Of a stretch of 38,922 bases of DNA, positions 1-8,449 are shown in pieces; within the stretch, counting starts at the first letter, position 1, and every line of letters begins with the position of its first letter. Source of the DNA: an uncultured beta proteobacterium (GTDB taxonomy: Bacteria > Pseudomonadota > Gammaproteobacteria > Burkholderiales > SG8-39); contig CAIOLO010000029.1 in NCBI GenBank assembly GCA_903859155.1, positions 1 to 38,922 on the forward strand. The letters are read 5' to 3'. The translations under genes were made by a program, and so were the position numbers. The notes under the pieces were generated by a model that was not told the DNA's origin, made no database searches, and saw only the letters and a list, made by a program, of their open reading frames with translations.

Positions 1-288
1 GAAATCCTACAAATCCTGAGTCTGACCATGTTCGAAACAACACCCATAAATCAATTACTTCCAAACTCCTCGACCAATTCAGAGCCACCAATTGCGCCGA
101 TTCAGGGCGTTCTCCTCTGAAAAACGTTGGGACGCTTCTGATTCCATTTACTCTTTGATCTTTAGCAACAAACCGGCAGAATTTGAGGAGCTCATACTTC
201 ATTCCCGATTGGCTCCTTGAATCCGAACCCGCATTGCAGACGCTGGTGTCAGCGCATCACACGATTCCCGCCGCATTACGTTCTCAGT
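1..288. other. Gene-free left edge
   Basis: No open reading frame of convincing length or codon use was found on either strand. The stretch is visibly richer in A and T than the coding DNA that follows, and lies downstream of the stop codon of the minus-strand histidine kinase. I see no clear rho-independent terminator, tRNA or repeat in it. It may be an intergenic spacer or a remnant of a gene lying mostly outside the window. Confidence 0.5.
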
Positions 289-3200
289 TCACGCAGAAGG
301 GTTATCGTTGCGTTCGGAGTCACGGAACAGCCGGTTGAGCACCTTACCTAGTTCATCCATGCTGACTGGCTTGAGCAAGAGTTCACGAATGCCGACTGCG
401 AGGGCGTTGGCCTGCTCCTTTTCCCCAATGTTGCCGCTGGTCATCAGCACCGGCATCTCCGGGCGTATCGCCAGCATCTCGCTCGCCAGGACTAGGCCCG
501 ACATCTCCGGCATCGACAGATCCGTAACAACGATGTCAAATTCCTGCGGATGGGCCCGAAAGGCTTCGAGCGCCTGCCTCGGGTCGGTGAATCCCGTGAC
601 GCTGTGCCCCAACCGCAGCACCACCCGCCTGGCAAGCGATACCAATGCCTCTTCATCGTCCACATACAGCACTCGCATGGTCGAGCTGAGCAGGCTTTGC
701 TCGGGAGCGCCTGGCGCCTCCGTCTGGTCCTTCATTTCGGTCGCGGGGAAGTAGAGCGCAAAGCTCGAGCCCTTGCCTGGGCTGCTCTGCACCGCCACCG
801 CCCCACCGTGGCTCCTCATCGTTCCATGCACCATCGAAAGTCCCAGCCCGGTACCTTCACCCACCGGCTTGGTGGTGTAGAAGGCATCGAATATGCGCTC
901 CACCGTAGCTGCATCCATGCCGCAGCCGCTATCAGTGACCGTTAAGCGCACATAGCGCCCGGGCGACAGGCCAGAGATGCTGTGGGCGAGCTTCTCGTCC
1001 GCCTGCGCGGACTCCAGCCGGTACTGGATCGAACCATGCGCGCCAATGGCGTGGGCCGCGTTGGTGGTGAGGTTCACGACTGCCTCGTGGACCTGGCTCG
1101 CATCAGCCAGCACTCGCGGGGTGTCTTTGCCGAAATCTGTCTTCAGCGAAATGCCCGCCGGCAGTGTTGAGCGCAACAGCTTCAATACCTCATCTACCAC
1201 CGTGCCCAGGTCTACCACCGCCGGCTGTGCTTGTTTCGGACGCCCAAAGGCCATGATCCGGCGCACCAGTTCGTGCGCGCGGGTGCTCGCCTTCTTGATC
1301 TCCTCGAGGCTCTGCGCTGCAGAGTGATCCGGCCCCACGTCCTCTGCAGCCAGATCAACGTTGCCTCTAATCGCCGCCAGGATGTTGTTGAAATCGTGCG
1401 CGATCCCGCCGGCCAGGGTCCCCAGCGACTCCAGCTTCTGCGCTTCCTCGATGCGTTTCCTATCGGTGACGTCGAGAGTAAGTGTCAGAATTGAGTCCTG
1501 TTGCTCGAATTCGATGAGTTCCGTGTAGAGGAGCACAGTTCTTGTTTCGCCCGATTTCGTGCGCCCCTGCGTTTCAAAATGCGAAAGTGCGCGGCTTTCC
1601 TTGAGCATCGCCACGAATTTGGCGCGCTCGTTCGGATTCACCCATATCCCCAGTTCCATGGTGGTTCGGCCAAGCGCTTCTTCGCGCGTGTAGCCAAACA
1701 TGCGCGTGAAAGCCGGATTGATGTCAACCATCCGCCCGTCCTTAAGGAGGCTGATATTGACGGCGATGGGACTGGCGTGAAACACAGTAGAGAACCGACT
1801 CTCGCTTTGCCGAAGCGATTGTTCCACCAGCTTGCGTTCCGAGATATCGGCATGGGTGCCGGTCATCCTCATGGGTTTGCCGGCGGAATCGAACTCAACG
1901 ACTTTTCCGATGGAGCTGATCCATTTCCATTCGCCGGATTGCGTCAGCCGGCGATACTCCATTTGGCCTGGATTACCGGTTGCTAGACATTCCTTAAATA
2001 CTGCGAGAACGGCCTCGCGGTCCTCCGGATGAAGGCCATCGGTCCATACCTTCAGGTCAGTGCTGAATTCCGTCGGCTCATAACCGATCATCTTGGCATA
2101 CTCCGGACTTACCGTAACTTGGCCGGTCTGAACGTTCAGATCGAACCATCCCAATTGCGCAGCCTTCATGGCGAGGCGGAGGCGTTCTTCGTTCAGCCGG
2201 AGGTTCGCGGCGGCCTGCTTGCGCTCGGTAATGTCGCGGATGATGCCGGTGACAAACCAACCATCGGTGGAAACCCAGTGGGCGAGTGAAAGCTCCAGCG
2301 GAAACTCGCTTCCATTTTTGCGCAGTCCATTCAGCTCAACCGTCTTGCCGATAACGCGATGCTCTCCGCCAGAGCTAATGCGATTCATTCCCGCGAGATG
2401 TCCATTGTGGTATCGCTCTGGTATCAGAAGTGTCAGGGGTCGACCGATGACCTCAGACTCGGAGTAGCCGAAGATGGTCTCAGCACCATGGTTCCAGCCC
2501 ACAAAGTTTCCCGCACTGTCGGTAGTTATGATCGCATCGTGAGCGGACTCGGTGACCACGCGGTTTCGTGCCTCGCTCTCGCGCAGCGCCGCCTCCGCCT
2601 GCTTTCGCTCGGTGATGTCCTGTGAGGTTCCAACGGCGCGCATCAGCTTGCCCTTGGCGCTGAGCTCCAGATCTGCCACCGCCCGGGGCCAGGCAATCGC
2701 TTTGCCAACAATAATGCGATGCTCGATCTCGAAGGGCTTCCTGCCTTCGCATGCCGCCCGCCAGGCATTTTCCACTGCGCTGCGGTCCTGCGGATGAACG
2801 CGTCCCAGGTAGGCTTCGTAACTGTCTACCGTACCCGTGGCCACGCGATAAATACGACACGTTTCCGGAGATAAATGCATTGTGTTAGCAGCCAGGTCAT
2901 ACACCCAGCTGCCGACGCGAGCAACGGCCTGGGCGCGGTTGAGATCACTTTCCAGTTCGTTGAGTGCGTTAAGGCGGCTTTGGTACGAGCGCATCAAATA
3001 GAAGATCAGGACCACCGAACTGGCAAAAACGAAACTTTGAATAATCCAGCGAATCGCTGCTGGAGTCGGGAACGCCAGCGGCAGCAATTCCCAAGATTCC
3101 GCTAAGGCAAACCCAAAGGCCGTTGCGATGGTGAGCAAGGCACCGGCGAGGGCAGCGCGTATGCCGATGAACCAACCAAGAAAAAGAATAATCTGCGGAT

Positions 3201-3525
3201 AGAGCAGGCTGCTCGTGCCGAGCAACCCGCCCGTGAACAGCGCTACGCCGGACACGATAGACCACATCCCTATGGCCAACAGATAAACAGTGGTTTTGAT
3301 CCTGCCGCGCACAAGCAGAAACCAGGCGACTAGGGCCAGCAAGCACGTCGACCCCGCGCCTAGAGCGCGCAGGGTCTGGTCTGGCACAAAGATGGAAATG
3401 GCAGTCAGAACCGCCGCAGATCCCGCCAAAAGCAGGGCGATGGTGCATTTTAGAAACGTCAGCGAAGGTTCCCGGTACATCGGGCGATCCCTGTCGTCCC
3501 TGGGATGCGAACGTCGTTCTTTCAT
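289..3525 (-). CDS. Membrane-anchored multi-PAS hybrid sensor histidine kinase
   Basis: This 1078-residue hybrid kinase should sense a signal through membrane and PAS modules, autophosphorylate a histidine and pass the phosphate to its own receiver. The N-terminus (about 22-178) holds roughly six hydrophobic segments resembling a MASE-type sensor. Four PAS/PAC units follow (about 195-306, 318-437, 443-564, 570-691), each ending in a D-I/V-(T/S)-(E/D)-R-K motif. The HisKA core has GIAHDFNN with His710. The ATPase domain has an N-box near 818-827, DSGCGM near 865 and GTGLGL near 891. The C-terminal receiver (950-1068) has acidic residues at 956-957, the phospho-acceptor Asp1002 and Lys1052. The arrangement matches NtrB-like hybrid kinases. 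No response regulator with an output domain or Hpt gene lies beside it, so its output target is not visible. The signal sensed is unknown. Confidence 0.93.
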   Translation of the reverse strand: MKERRSHPRDDRDRPMYREPSLTFLKCTIALLLAGSAAVLTAISIFVPDQTLRALGAGSTCLLALVAWFLLVRGRIKTTVYLLAIGMWSIVSGVALFTGGLLGTSSLLYPQIILFLGWFIGIRAALAGALLTIATAFGFALAESWELLPLAFPTPAAIRWIIQSFVFASSVVLIFYLMRSYQSRLNALNELESDLNRAQAVARVGSWVYDLAANTMHLSPETCRIYRVATGTVDSYEAYLGRVHPQDRSAVENAWRAACEGRKPFEIEHRIIVGKAIAWPRAVADLELSAKGKLMRAVGTSQDITERKQAEAALRESEARNRVVTESAHDAIITTDSAGNFVGWNHGAETIFGYSESEVIGRPLTLLIPERYHNGHLAGMNRISSGGEHRVIGKTVELNGLRKNGSEFPLELSLAHWVSTDGWFVTGIIRDITERKQAAANLRLNEERLRLAMKAAQLGWFDLNVQTGQVTVSPEYAKMIGYEPTEFSTDLKVWTDGLHPEDREAVLAVFKECLATGNPGQMEYRRLTQSGEWKWISSIGKVVEFDSAGKPMRMTGTHADISERKLVEQSLRQSESRFSTVFHASPIAVNISLLKDGRMVDINPAFTRMFGYTREEALGRTTMELGIWVNPNERAKFVAMLKESRALSHFETQGRTKSGETRTVLLYTELIEFEQQDSILTLTLDVTDRKRIEEAQKLESLGTLAGGIAHDFNNILAAIRGNVDLAAEDVGPDHSAAQSLEEIKKASTRAHELVRRIMAFGRPKQAQPAVVDLGTVVDEVLKLLRSTLPAGISLKTDFGKDTPRVLADASQVHEAVVNLTTNAAHAIGAHGSIQYRLESAQADEKLAHSISGLSPGRYVRLTVTDSGCGMDAATVERIFDAFYTTKPVGEGTGLGLSMVHGTMRSHGGAVAVQSSPGKGSSFALYFPATEMKDQTEAPGAPEQSLLSSTMRVLYVDDEEALVSLARRVVLRLGHSVTGFTDPRQALEAFRAHPQEFDIVVTDLSMPEMSGLVLASEMLAIRPEMPVLMTSGNIGEKEQANALAVGIRELLLKPVSMDELGKVLNRLFRDSERNDNPSA

Positions 3526-3911
3526 GCCAGCGCGCGCGTGAAAGCGAGCTCAGCCGACCCGGCTTCGAGTGAGCTGCCAAGCTTGCACAGGCCCCTACTA
3601 AAACTGCAAGTCTGCATTACGATATCTCGCGCAGATTGAAGTTGAAGCGATTGAATTTATTCTTAATTTGGCAGATGCATTATGAGATCCGTGATCGGGA
3701 AAGATGTTTGACGGGGATCAAATGTATCGCAGTACAGGGCACCTGGCATTGGTCGAAATAGCTTTGGACTCAAAAGCGTCGGAGCACTTCAAATCCTGTG
3801 CAGCCTGTAGGTCCGCGATGAGTGGATGGGCGGCCTTTGATCGGCGCAGTTTGTGGTTCGTCCCAGTGATGGGTTGTGGCCGATTGCACCATTTGACCAG
3901 TGTCCGCTCCA
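3526..3911. other. Low-GC intergenic stretch upstream of the kinase
   Basis: No supported gene is present. Base composition is mixed and drops to AT-rich around 3610-3690, where the promoter of the minus-strand kinase is expected, but I could not pick a convincing -35/-10 pair. The 3770-3911 part follows directly on the HD-GYP relic and reads open for a short way, without any recognisable protein family. Confidence 0.45.
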
Positions 3912-4010
3912 GTGATGCTGGCGCGCGACTTCGGCCACCGGCCAGGGGAAGTCGATGTCCTTGAGCACCTCATAGCCTTGCTGGGCGCGCCCCTGGATCA
4001 AGCTGTATTC
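3912..4010 (-). pseudogene. Relic of an HD-GYP phosphodiesterase domain
   Basis: Read on the minus strand, about 33 residues (EYSLIQ..., then GYEVLKDIDFPWPVAEVA, then RQHH) closely match the stretch of HD-GYP cyclic-di-GMP phosphodiesterases that runs just after the HD dyad up to the second conserved histidine pair. In intact proteins this is followed by a segment of the E-R-x-D-G-S-G-Y-P type; here the match stops abruptly after QHH. Upstream there is no HD dyad in frame, only about 26 unrelated residues. The fragment cannot encode a working enzyme and is best read as a leftover of a deleted or rearranged gene. Confidence 0.6.
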
Positions 4011-4310
4011 GAACGCGTGAGGCACCTCCATTCGGAATTGTCGGGCCAGATACAAGGAAAAGGCAAATACGAAAACGTTGAGATTCATTAACTCGGATTG
4101 CCCTGATCGCTCCGGTCCAAGCGAGCGCTTTCACTCGATGGGGTAGATCGATATTCCTATCAAGGGTTTTGTAAAAGGATGATCGGTTTTGCCGATGAGT
4201 TCCATCAGCAAATCGCTTGCAAGCGCGACGCGACGTACACCGGAGCAGGCCCGCTACGCTCGCGGCCCGTCTTCTTTCCCGGAGCGGATAGCGCAATCTT
4301 CGCGTCGGTT
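4011..4310. other. Gene-poor spacer before the ArsR gene
   Basis: About 300 bases with no supported gene. Several short open frames exist on both strands, but none resembles a known family. It separates the HD-GYP relic from the promoter of the ArsR-family gene and may belong to the same decayed block. Confidence 0.4.
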
Positions 4311-4339
4311 TTGACAATATGCCGCACTGCGCATATAGT
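4311..4339 (+). promoter_or_regulatory. Near-consensus sigma-70 promoter of the ArsR-family gene
   Basis: A perfect -35 box TTGACA (4311-4316) is followed after exactly 17 bases by TATAGT (4334-4339), which differs from the -10 consensus at one base. Transcription would begin near 4346, giving a leader of roughly 28 bases before the ATG at 4374. This is one of the strongest promoter matches in the window. Confidence 0.75.
4317..4336. promoter_or_regulatory. Inverted-repeat operator inside the promoter spacer
   Basis: ATATGC (4317-4322) and GCATAT (4331-4336) form a perfect 6-bp inverted repeat separated by 8 bases. It fills the spacer and overlaps the -10 box. ArsR/SmtB repressors typically bind AT-rich imperfect dyads in this position and repress their own genes, so this is the likely autoregulatory operator. 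Binding is inferred. Confidence 0.6.
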
Positions 4340-4373
4340 CATATACCATTCACTAAAACAATAGAAAACTAAA

Positions 4374-4751
4374 ATGGACGAACACCATCAAGCGATTGAC
4401 GCGGTCGCGTCATATTTCCGCGTACTTTCCGAGCCCACGCGCATACGGATTATGCGTGTGATATGCGAAGAAGAGAAATCGGTGTCGCAAATCGTCGAAG
4501 AGTTGGGCGGCAGCCAGACCAATGTATCCCGCCACCTGGGAATAATGCATCGAAGCGGCATGCTTGGGCGGCGCAAGGAGGGCAATCAGGTCTATTACCG
4601 CACGGCCGACGCAGCCATGGTGGACCTGTGCCGCAGTGTATGCAAACGCATCTCCGAGCGCGAGGACGGGAAAGCTCCGCTGCGTCATGCGCTGCGACGT
4701 CTAATTCCGCAGGCAAAGCGGGATACGAAACCAAAGCGGTCCGCGGTCTGA
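4374..4751 (+). CDS. ArsR/SmtB-family winged-helix repressor
   Basis: This 125-residue protein is a single winged-helix domain of the ArsR family. Residues 12-31 hold the helix with the family pattern L-S-E-P-T-R-I-R-I-M-R; residues 37-60 form the helix-turn-helix (SVSQIVEEL, then SQTNVSRHL), and 62-76 are the beta-wing. The classic arsenic-binding ELCVC motif is absent from the recognition region. Cysteines lie at 31, 86 and 90, the last two as C-x3-C, so a thiol or metal switch is possible but unproven. The start is placed at the first ATG, about 28 bases after the predicted transcription start; the Shine-Dalgarno is weak. The gene converges on the Hdr operon, and its regulon beyond itself is unknown. 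Confidence 0.9.
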   Translation: MDEHHQAIDAVASYFRVLSEPTRIRIMRVICEEEKSVSQIVEELGGSQTNVSRHLGIMHRSGMLGRRKEGNQVYYRTADAAMVDLCRSVCKRISEREDGKAPLRHALRRLIPQAKRDTKPKRSAV

Positions 4752-4799
4752 CAAGCAACGGACGTTGCGCGCTATGCCCGCCTGTTTGAGCACTTTGCG

Positions 4800-4816
4800 C
4801 AGGCATCCCCTGCCTG
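4800..4816 (+). terminator. Weak hairpin between convergent genes
   Basis: CAGGCA (4800-4805) and TGCCTG (4811-4816) can pair as a 6-bp stem with a 5-base loop. It lies in the 122-base gap between the stop codons of the ArsR gene and the convergent hdrCB gene. No T-tract follows on either strand, so termination here would be weak or factor-dependent. Confidence 0.25.
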
Positions 4817-4873
4817 AATGCCGATTACCTCACTAGCAATTCGACGTTGATTCGCCAGGGACCGCTCCCGGGG

Positions 4874-6304
4874 TTACTGCACGGGATCGGCGGCAGCCAT
4901 CCCCCGGGTGCTCAATACCGGTCTTGGATCGACTATCGCCTTGTCAAGCAACGCGGCCGCCTCACCCATTCCGAACGCGAGCACCATGAGCTGGGTGGCA
5001 TGCACAATCGGGATGTCGGCATCCAGCCCCAATGGCGGTTGGCGCGCATCGAGATTCATGTGACACATCGGACACATGGTTGCAACCAGGTCTGCACCGC
5101 AGGCGCGGGCGTTCTCGAGAATGCGCCGCGTCATTTTCAGGGCAACTTCGGTTTGCGTCACACTGAGCGACCCGCCGCAGCAGTCGGTCTTGGAAGACCA
5201 GTCCAGCGGGTCTGCGCCCAGGGCCTTCATCAGGTAGTCCATCTTCATCGGATATTCGGGATGCTCGGCGCCGGTGACGCTGCTCGGGCGGGTGATCAGA
5301 CAGCCGTAATAGCAGGCCACCTTGAGGCCCTTGAGCGGGCGTTTGACGCGCCGCGCAATGCCTTCCTCTCCAGCCTGTTCCATGAATGTGTCCAGCAGTG
5401 TCTGCACCCGGACCGTGCCGGAATAACGGTAGCCGAGGGTCTGTGCCACAAGCATGGCTTTGCCGGAATCCTGGTTCACCTCCTGTTCCGCAGTTTTCAG
5501 CCGCGCATAACACATGCTGCAGGGCGACGTCAGCGTGTCGATCTGCATGCGCTCGATCGTCGTCACCGTGCGCATCGGCATTAACGTGGCTTTTGCCGGG
5601 TCGGTGGCATGGGCGGGACTGGAGCCGCAGCAGGTCCATCCTTCGGGCTCGACCAGCTCGATGTCCAGTGCCCCTGCGGCGGCGCGCGCGGTGCGGTCGT
5701 AGTCGACTGCACTTCCTTCCGAGGCGCAACCGGGAAAGTAGCCCACTTTTTTGTTGCCGGCCGCAAGCGCTGTAACGCTCCGGCGTGTGCGCACGAATGT
5801 CGGTATCAATTTGAGGCGGCCACGGCGAAACAATTGCCATCCCAGACCCAGGTCCTGCGTGAACTTGCCGCGGGCAATATTGAACGCCCCCATCAATAAT
5901 CCCTCGGGCAGTCGTCCGAAAAAACCGACCAGCCGCATGAAAATTGCCTGAAACGCCGGTATTTCAGGAATCGCAGGCGCTACCCCGCGTCGTTGCGCCT
6001 CGATGCGCAGGGTGTCCATCACTGCCGTGACGTCAATGTCGCGCGGACACCGCGTGGCACAGGTGTGGCAGGAGGCGCACAGCCATATGGTGCGGCATGT
6101 CAGCACACTGGCATCGTTCAGCTGCAATGCGCGCATTACCTGGTTGGGCGTCATATCGAACTGATCTGCCAGCGGACAGCCGGAGGTGCACTTGACGCAC
6201 TGCCAGCAGCGATTGACGTTCTCGCCGATTCTGCTGCGCACCAGTTCGGAGAACAGGGCGGGTTGTTCTGCGCTGCCCGGTGCTGCCTGCGCCGCGGTGT
6301 TCAT
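4874..6304 (-). CDS. hdrCB: Fused heterodisulfide reductase subunits HdrC-HdrB
   Basis: This 476-residue protein joins an HdrC ferredoxin part to an HdrB catalytic part. Residues 33-43 hold a C-x2-C-x2-C-x3-C-P cluster motif and 76-86 a second one, as in HdrC. Two cysteine-rich CCG domains follow: Cys193, Cys225-Cys226-Gly, Cys262/Cys265, and Cys331/335, Cys375-Cys376-Gly, Cys411/414. This spacing matches the C-x31-39-CC-x35-36-C-x2-C pattern that holds the noncubane [4Fe-4S] clusters of HdrB. The start is the ATG two bases after the metF stop, which removes an unsupported 22-residue extension. In methanogens HdrB reduces CoM-S-S-CoB; that substrate is not expected here. Beside metF and metV it more likely passes electrons to or from the MetF flavin or an unidentified partner. 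It is the last gene of the operon. Confidence 0.9.
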   Translation of the reverse strand: MNTAAQAAPGSAEQPALFSELVRSRIGENVNRCWQCVKCTSGCPLADQFDMTPNQVMRALQLNDASVLTCRTIWLCASCHTCATRCPRDIDVTAVMDTLRIEAQRRGVAPAIPEIPAFQAIFMRLVGFFGRLPEGLLMGAFNIARGKFTQDLGLGWQLFRRGRLKLIPTFVRTRRSVTALAAGNKKVGYFPGCASEGSAVDYDRTARAAAGALDIELVEPEGWTCCGSSPAHATDPAKATLMPMRTVTTIERMQIDTLTSPCSMCYARLKTAEQEVNQDSGKAMLVAQTLGYRYSGTVRVQTLLDTFMEQAGEEGIARRVKRPLKGLKVACYYGCLITRPSSVTGAEHPEYPMKMDYLMKALGADPLDWSSKTDCCGGSLSVTQTEVALKMTRRILENARACGADLVATMCPMCHMNLDARQPPLGLDADIPIVHATQLMVLAFGMGEAAALLDKAIVDPRPVLSTRGMAAADPVQ

Positions 6305-6306
6305 GC

Positions 6307-7326
6307 TCAGCCCGCCGCGCTCGAGCGCAACCCGGAGGCCTTGACGATCTCGGGCACCGCCTCCTCCCATTCAATCGCCATGATGTGCACGCCGGCGACG
6401 CCTTCGATTTCGCGGATTTCCTGGATCAGCTCGACGCAGATGCGTTTGCCTTCCTCGCGCCAGGCGCGGGTGCGCGCCTGCTTGTCTTCGGTGTCGATTC
6501 CTTTGACAGCCGCTTCCATGCGCGCATCGAAAACCTCGGGCACCGACATGCCGGGCACGTTCTGGCGCAGGTGCCGCGCCATGCCGGGACTTTTCAATGG
6601 CCCGACACCTGCAAGGATCGCCAGCTGCTTGTGCACGCCCAGGTCCACGGCTTTTTTCATGAATTCGCGAAAACGGGGCACGTCGTAGACGAGCTGGGTC
6701 TGGATGAAATCGGCACCGGCAAGCGCTTTTTTGCGCATCCGGTACGGTCGCATTGCAGCCGGATCCGCGAAAGGATTTTCCGCGGCACCTATGAAAATGC
6801 GCGGCCCGCCACCCGGAATGTCCTTGCCGTTCTGGTAGCGGTTTTCGTCGCGCATGGCGCGCACCATCGCCACCAGCTGGATGGAATCGATGTCGTGCAC
6901 GTTCTTGGCGCCAGGATGGTCCCCCTTGGATTGGTGATCGCCCGAGAGGCACAGCAGGTTGTGCACGCCATGCGCGGCGGCACCCAGCAGGTCACTTTGC
7001 ATGGCCAGCCGGTTGCGGTCGCGACAGGTCATCTGGATGATGGGTTCCAGCCCTTCGCCTATCATCAGGAGGCCAGTGGCGATACTGCTCATTCGCACCA
7101 CCGCAGCCTGATTGTCGGTGACATTGGCCGCGTCCACCCAGCCTTTGAGAATTTGTGCTTTTTTGCGCACCGGCGCGGCATCGCAACCGCGCGGCGGCCC
7201 CAGTTCGGCCGTCACTGCGAACCTGCCTTGCGAGAGCACCCGCTCAAGATTGCTGGCCGTTTTCAGCGTGCCTTGTGCAGCGACCGGGGCTGCTCCGGGT
7301 ACGGCCAGTGCGTGATCCTGACTCAC
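6307..7326 (-). CDS. metF: MetF-type methylenetetrahydrofolate reductase
   Basis: This 339-residue TIM-barrel flavoprotein belongs to the MetF family, which interconverts 5,10-methylene- and 5-methyl-tetrahydrofolate using FAD. The family pattern around the catalytic glutamate is seen near residue 41 (AELGPPRG). Further on are VTDN near 69, LCLSGDH near 124, the GGPRIFIGAAENPF segment and ADFIQTQLVYD. An N-terminal extension of about 30 residues precedes the barrel. Its ATG overlaps the stop of metV (ATGA), and its own stop is two bases before hdrCB, so it is embedded in the Hdr operon rather than near methionine biosynthesis genes. The context resembles the acetogen MetVF-Hdr complex, where MetF receives electrons through protein partners instead of binding NADH directly. 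Confidence 0.92.
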   Translation of the reverse strand: MSQDHALAVPGAAPVAAQGTLKTASNLERVLSQGRFAVTAELGPPRGCDAAPVRKKAQILKGWVDAANVTDNQAAVVRMSSIATGLLMIGEGLEPIIQMTCRDRNRLAMQSDLLGAAAHGVHNLLCLSGDHQSKGDHPGAKNVHDIDSIQLVAMVRAMRDENRYQNGKDIPGGGPRIFIGAAENPFADPAAMRPYRMRKKALAGADFIQTQLVYDVPRFREFMKKAVDLGVHKQLAILAGVGPLKSPGMARHLRQNVPGMSVPEVFDARMEAAVKGIDTEDKQARTRAWREEGKRICVELIQEIREIEGVAGVHIMAIEWEEAVPEIVKASGLRSSAAG

Positions 7327-8015
7327 TCGTTGCCTCCATCCTCGGTGGGTGTGCGCAGATCGTCGCGCACCATGCGGCGCAATCCGCCATCGCGGCTGCT
7401 GGCCCAGTTCTTTGGCGGTTCGATCTCCATCAACGCGTCGGTCATGCCCAGCGCATCGGCTCGCTCCCAGATCATGTGCCAGGCGCAGGGCACCGATTTG
7501 TCCACTTCACAGACGCCGTTCTGGGAACCGCCGCAGGGGCCGTTGAATAGTTGTTTGGCACAACGGCTCACCGGGCAGATGCCGCCGGTCTTGTCCAGGA
7601 CGCAGGCGCCGCAGGCCTGGCATCGCTCCTCCCAAACGCCCGCTTCCGTTGGCAGTCCCATGAACAGCGTGTTGAGGGCCGGCAGGACACGCGTCCCGGG
7701 AAAGCGTTCCGCAAGGGTTTGCACGCCAACCCCGCAGCCCAGGGAGAGCACCGCATCGTATTTCTTAACCTGCTCGGCCAGCGGTTCGATATATTCCCAT
7801 TCGCACTGGCGCTGCACAAAGGCTTCAGCCACCTCAAGCGGTTTGCCCTCGATGCCTCGCTTCATGCGCAGGCTGGCCGCAAGCGTTGCCACTTCCTTGC
7901 GGCCCCCGGCAAAGCAGACGGTGACGCAGGTGCCGCAGCCGACGGCGAGCACCTTTTCATAGCGCTGGAGCATTGCCGAAATGGCCTCGAGCGGTTTGCT
8001 TTCAGCGACGATCAT
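7323..8015 (-). CDS. metV: MetV-like cysteine-rich partner of MetF (MTHFR C-terminal domain family)
   Basis: This 230-residue protein matches the family that accompanies MetF in acetogens and other anaerobes. An N-terminal alpha/beta half holds GCGTCVTVC (Cys27, 30, 34) and a second GCGVG near 93-97. The C-terminal half is cysteine-dense: C132-x2-C135-x2-C138, then CPVSRC (147, 152), FNGPCGG (161), Cys169 and Cys177, consistent with a zinc or iron-sulfur site. The chosen ATG overlaps the mvhD stop as ATGA; a longer open frame upstream is only the shadow of mvhD and hdrA. In Moorella MetV binds MetF and connects it to the Hdr subunits. I infer the same bridging role here. Confidence 0.85.
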   Translation of the reverse strand: MIVAESKPLEAISAMLQRYEKVLAVGCGTCVTVCFAGGRKEVATLAASLRMKRGIEGKPLEVAEAFVQRQCEWEYIEPLAEQVKKYDAVLSLGCGVGVQTLAERFPGTRVLPALNTLFMGLPTEAGVWEERCQACGACVLDKTGGICPVSRCAKQLFNGPCGGSQNGVCEVDKSVPCAWHMIWERADALGMTDALMEIEPPKNWASSRDGGLRRMVRDDLRTPTEDGGNE

Positions 8016-8449
8016 GCCGCGACTCCTTGTTTGGCTGCACTTCGCAGCGGGTTGGGGCCCAGCTTGCGGACGCATTCGACGTGCTCGTTGGCCAGTTCGG
8101 CGAAGCGAATGCCCATGGCGGCCGAGATATTGACCATCCGCAGGCGCTCGCTTTCCAGTCCGATTTCGTCCAACAGCGCTTTGAGGTAATTGACACGCTG
8201 ACGCGCGTATAGATTGCCTTTGATGTAATGACATTTGCCGCTCAGGCAGCCGGCGACCAGCACCCCGTCGGCACCCGACTCGAAAGCATGCAGCACGTTC
8301 ACCACGTCCATGCGGCCGGTACAGGGGAGTTCCACGATCTTGATCGCGCTTGGATACGCCTGCCTGCCACCGCCGGCAAGATCGGCCGCCGCATAGGCGC
8401 AGTGCCGGCAGCAGAAAGCGACAACCTCGGGCTTGAATTCGACACTCAC
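8012..8449 (-). CDS. mvhD: MvhD-type iron-sulfur electron-transfer subunit
   Basis: This 145-residue protein belongs to the MvhD (methyl-viologen hydrogenase delta) family, a small [2Fe-2S] protein that wires HdrA to an electron-input module. Conserved features are FCCRHC (Cys13, 14, 17), LPCTGR (Cys43), GCLSGKCHY (Cys68, 73) and the helical tail. The start is taken as GTG at 8449, whose GTGA overlaps the hdrA stop; no better upstream start exists that is not inside hdrA. In methanogens and sulfate reducers it sits between HdrA and a hydrogenase or formate dehydrogenase. Neither is present here, so it may instead contact the NAD(P)H module fused into HdrA. Confidence 0.9.
   Translation of the reverse strand: MSVEFKPEVVAFCCRHCAYAAADLAGGGRQAYPSAIKIVELPCTGRMDVVNVLHAFESGADGVLVAGCLSGKCHYIKGNLYARQRVNYLKALLDEIGLESERLRMVNISAAMGIRFAELANEHVECVRKLGPNPLRSAAKQGVAA

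Noticed and set aside
4374-4751. Arsenic-resistance regulator ArsR in the strict sense
   Set aside because: The ELCVC arsenic-binding motif is absent and no arsenic-resistance genes lie nearby; only family membership is supported.
6280-7962. 560-codon plus-strand open frame across metF and metV
   Set aside because: Antisense shadow of two clearly recognisable genes; its His/Ala/Gly-rich translation matches no family.
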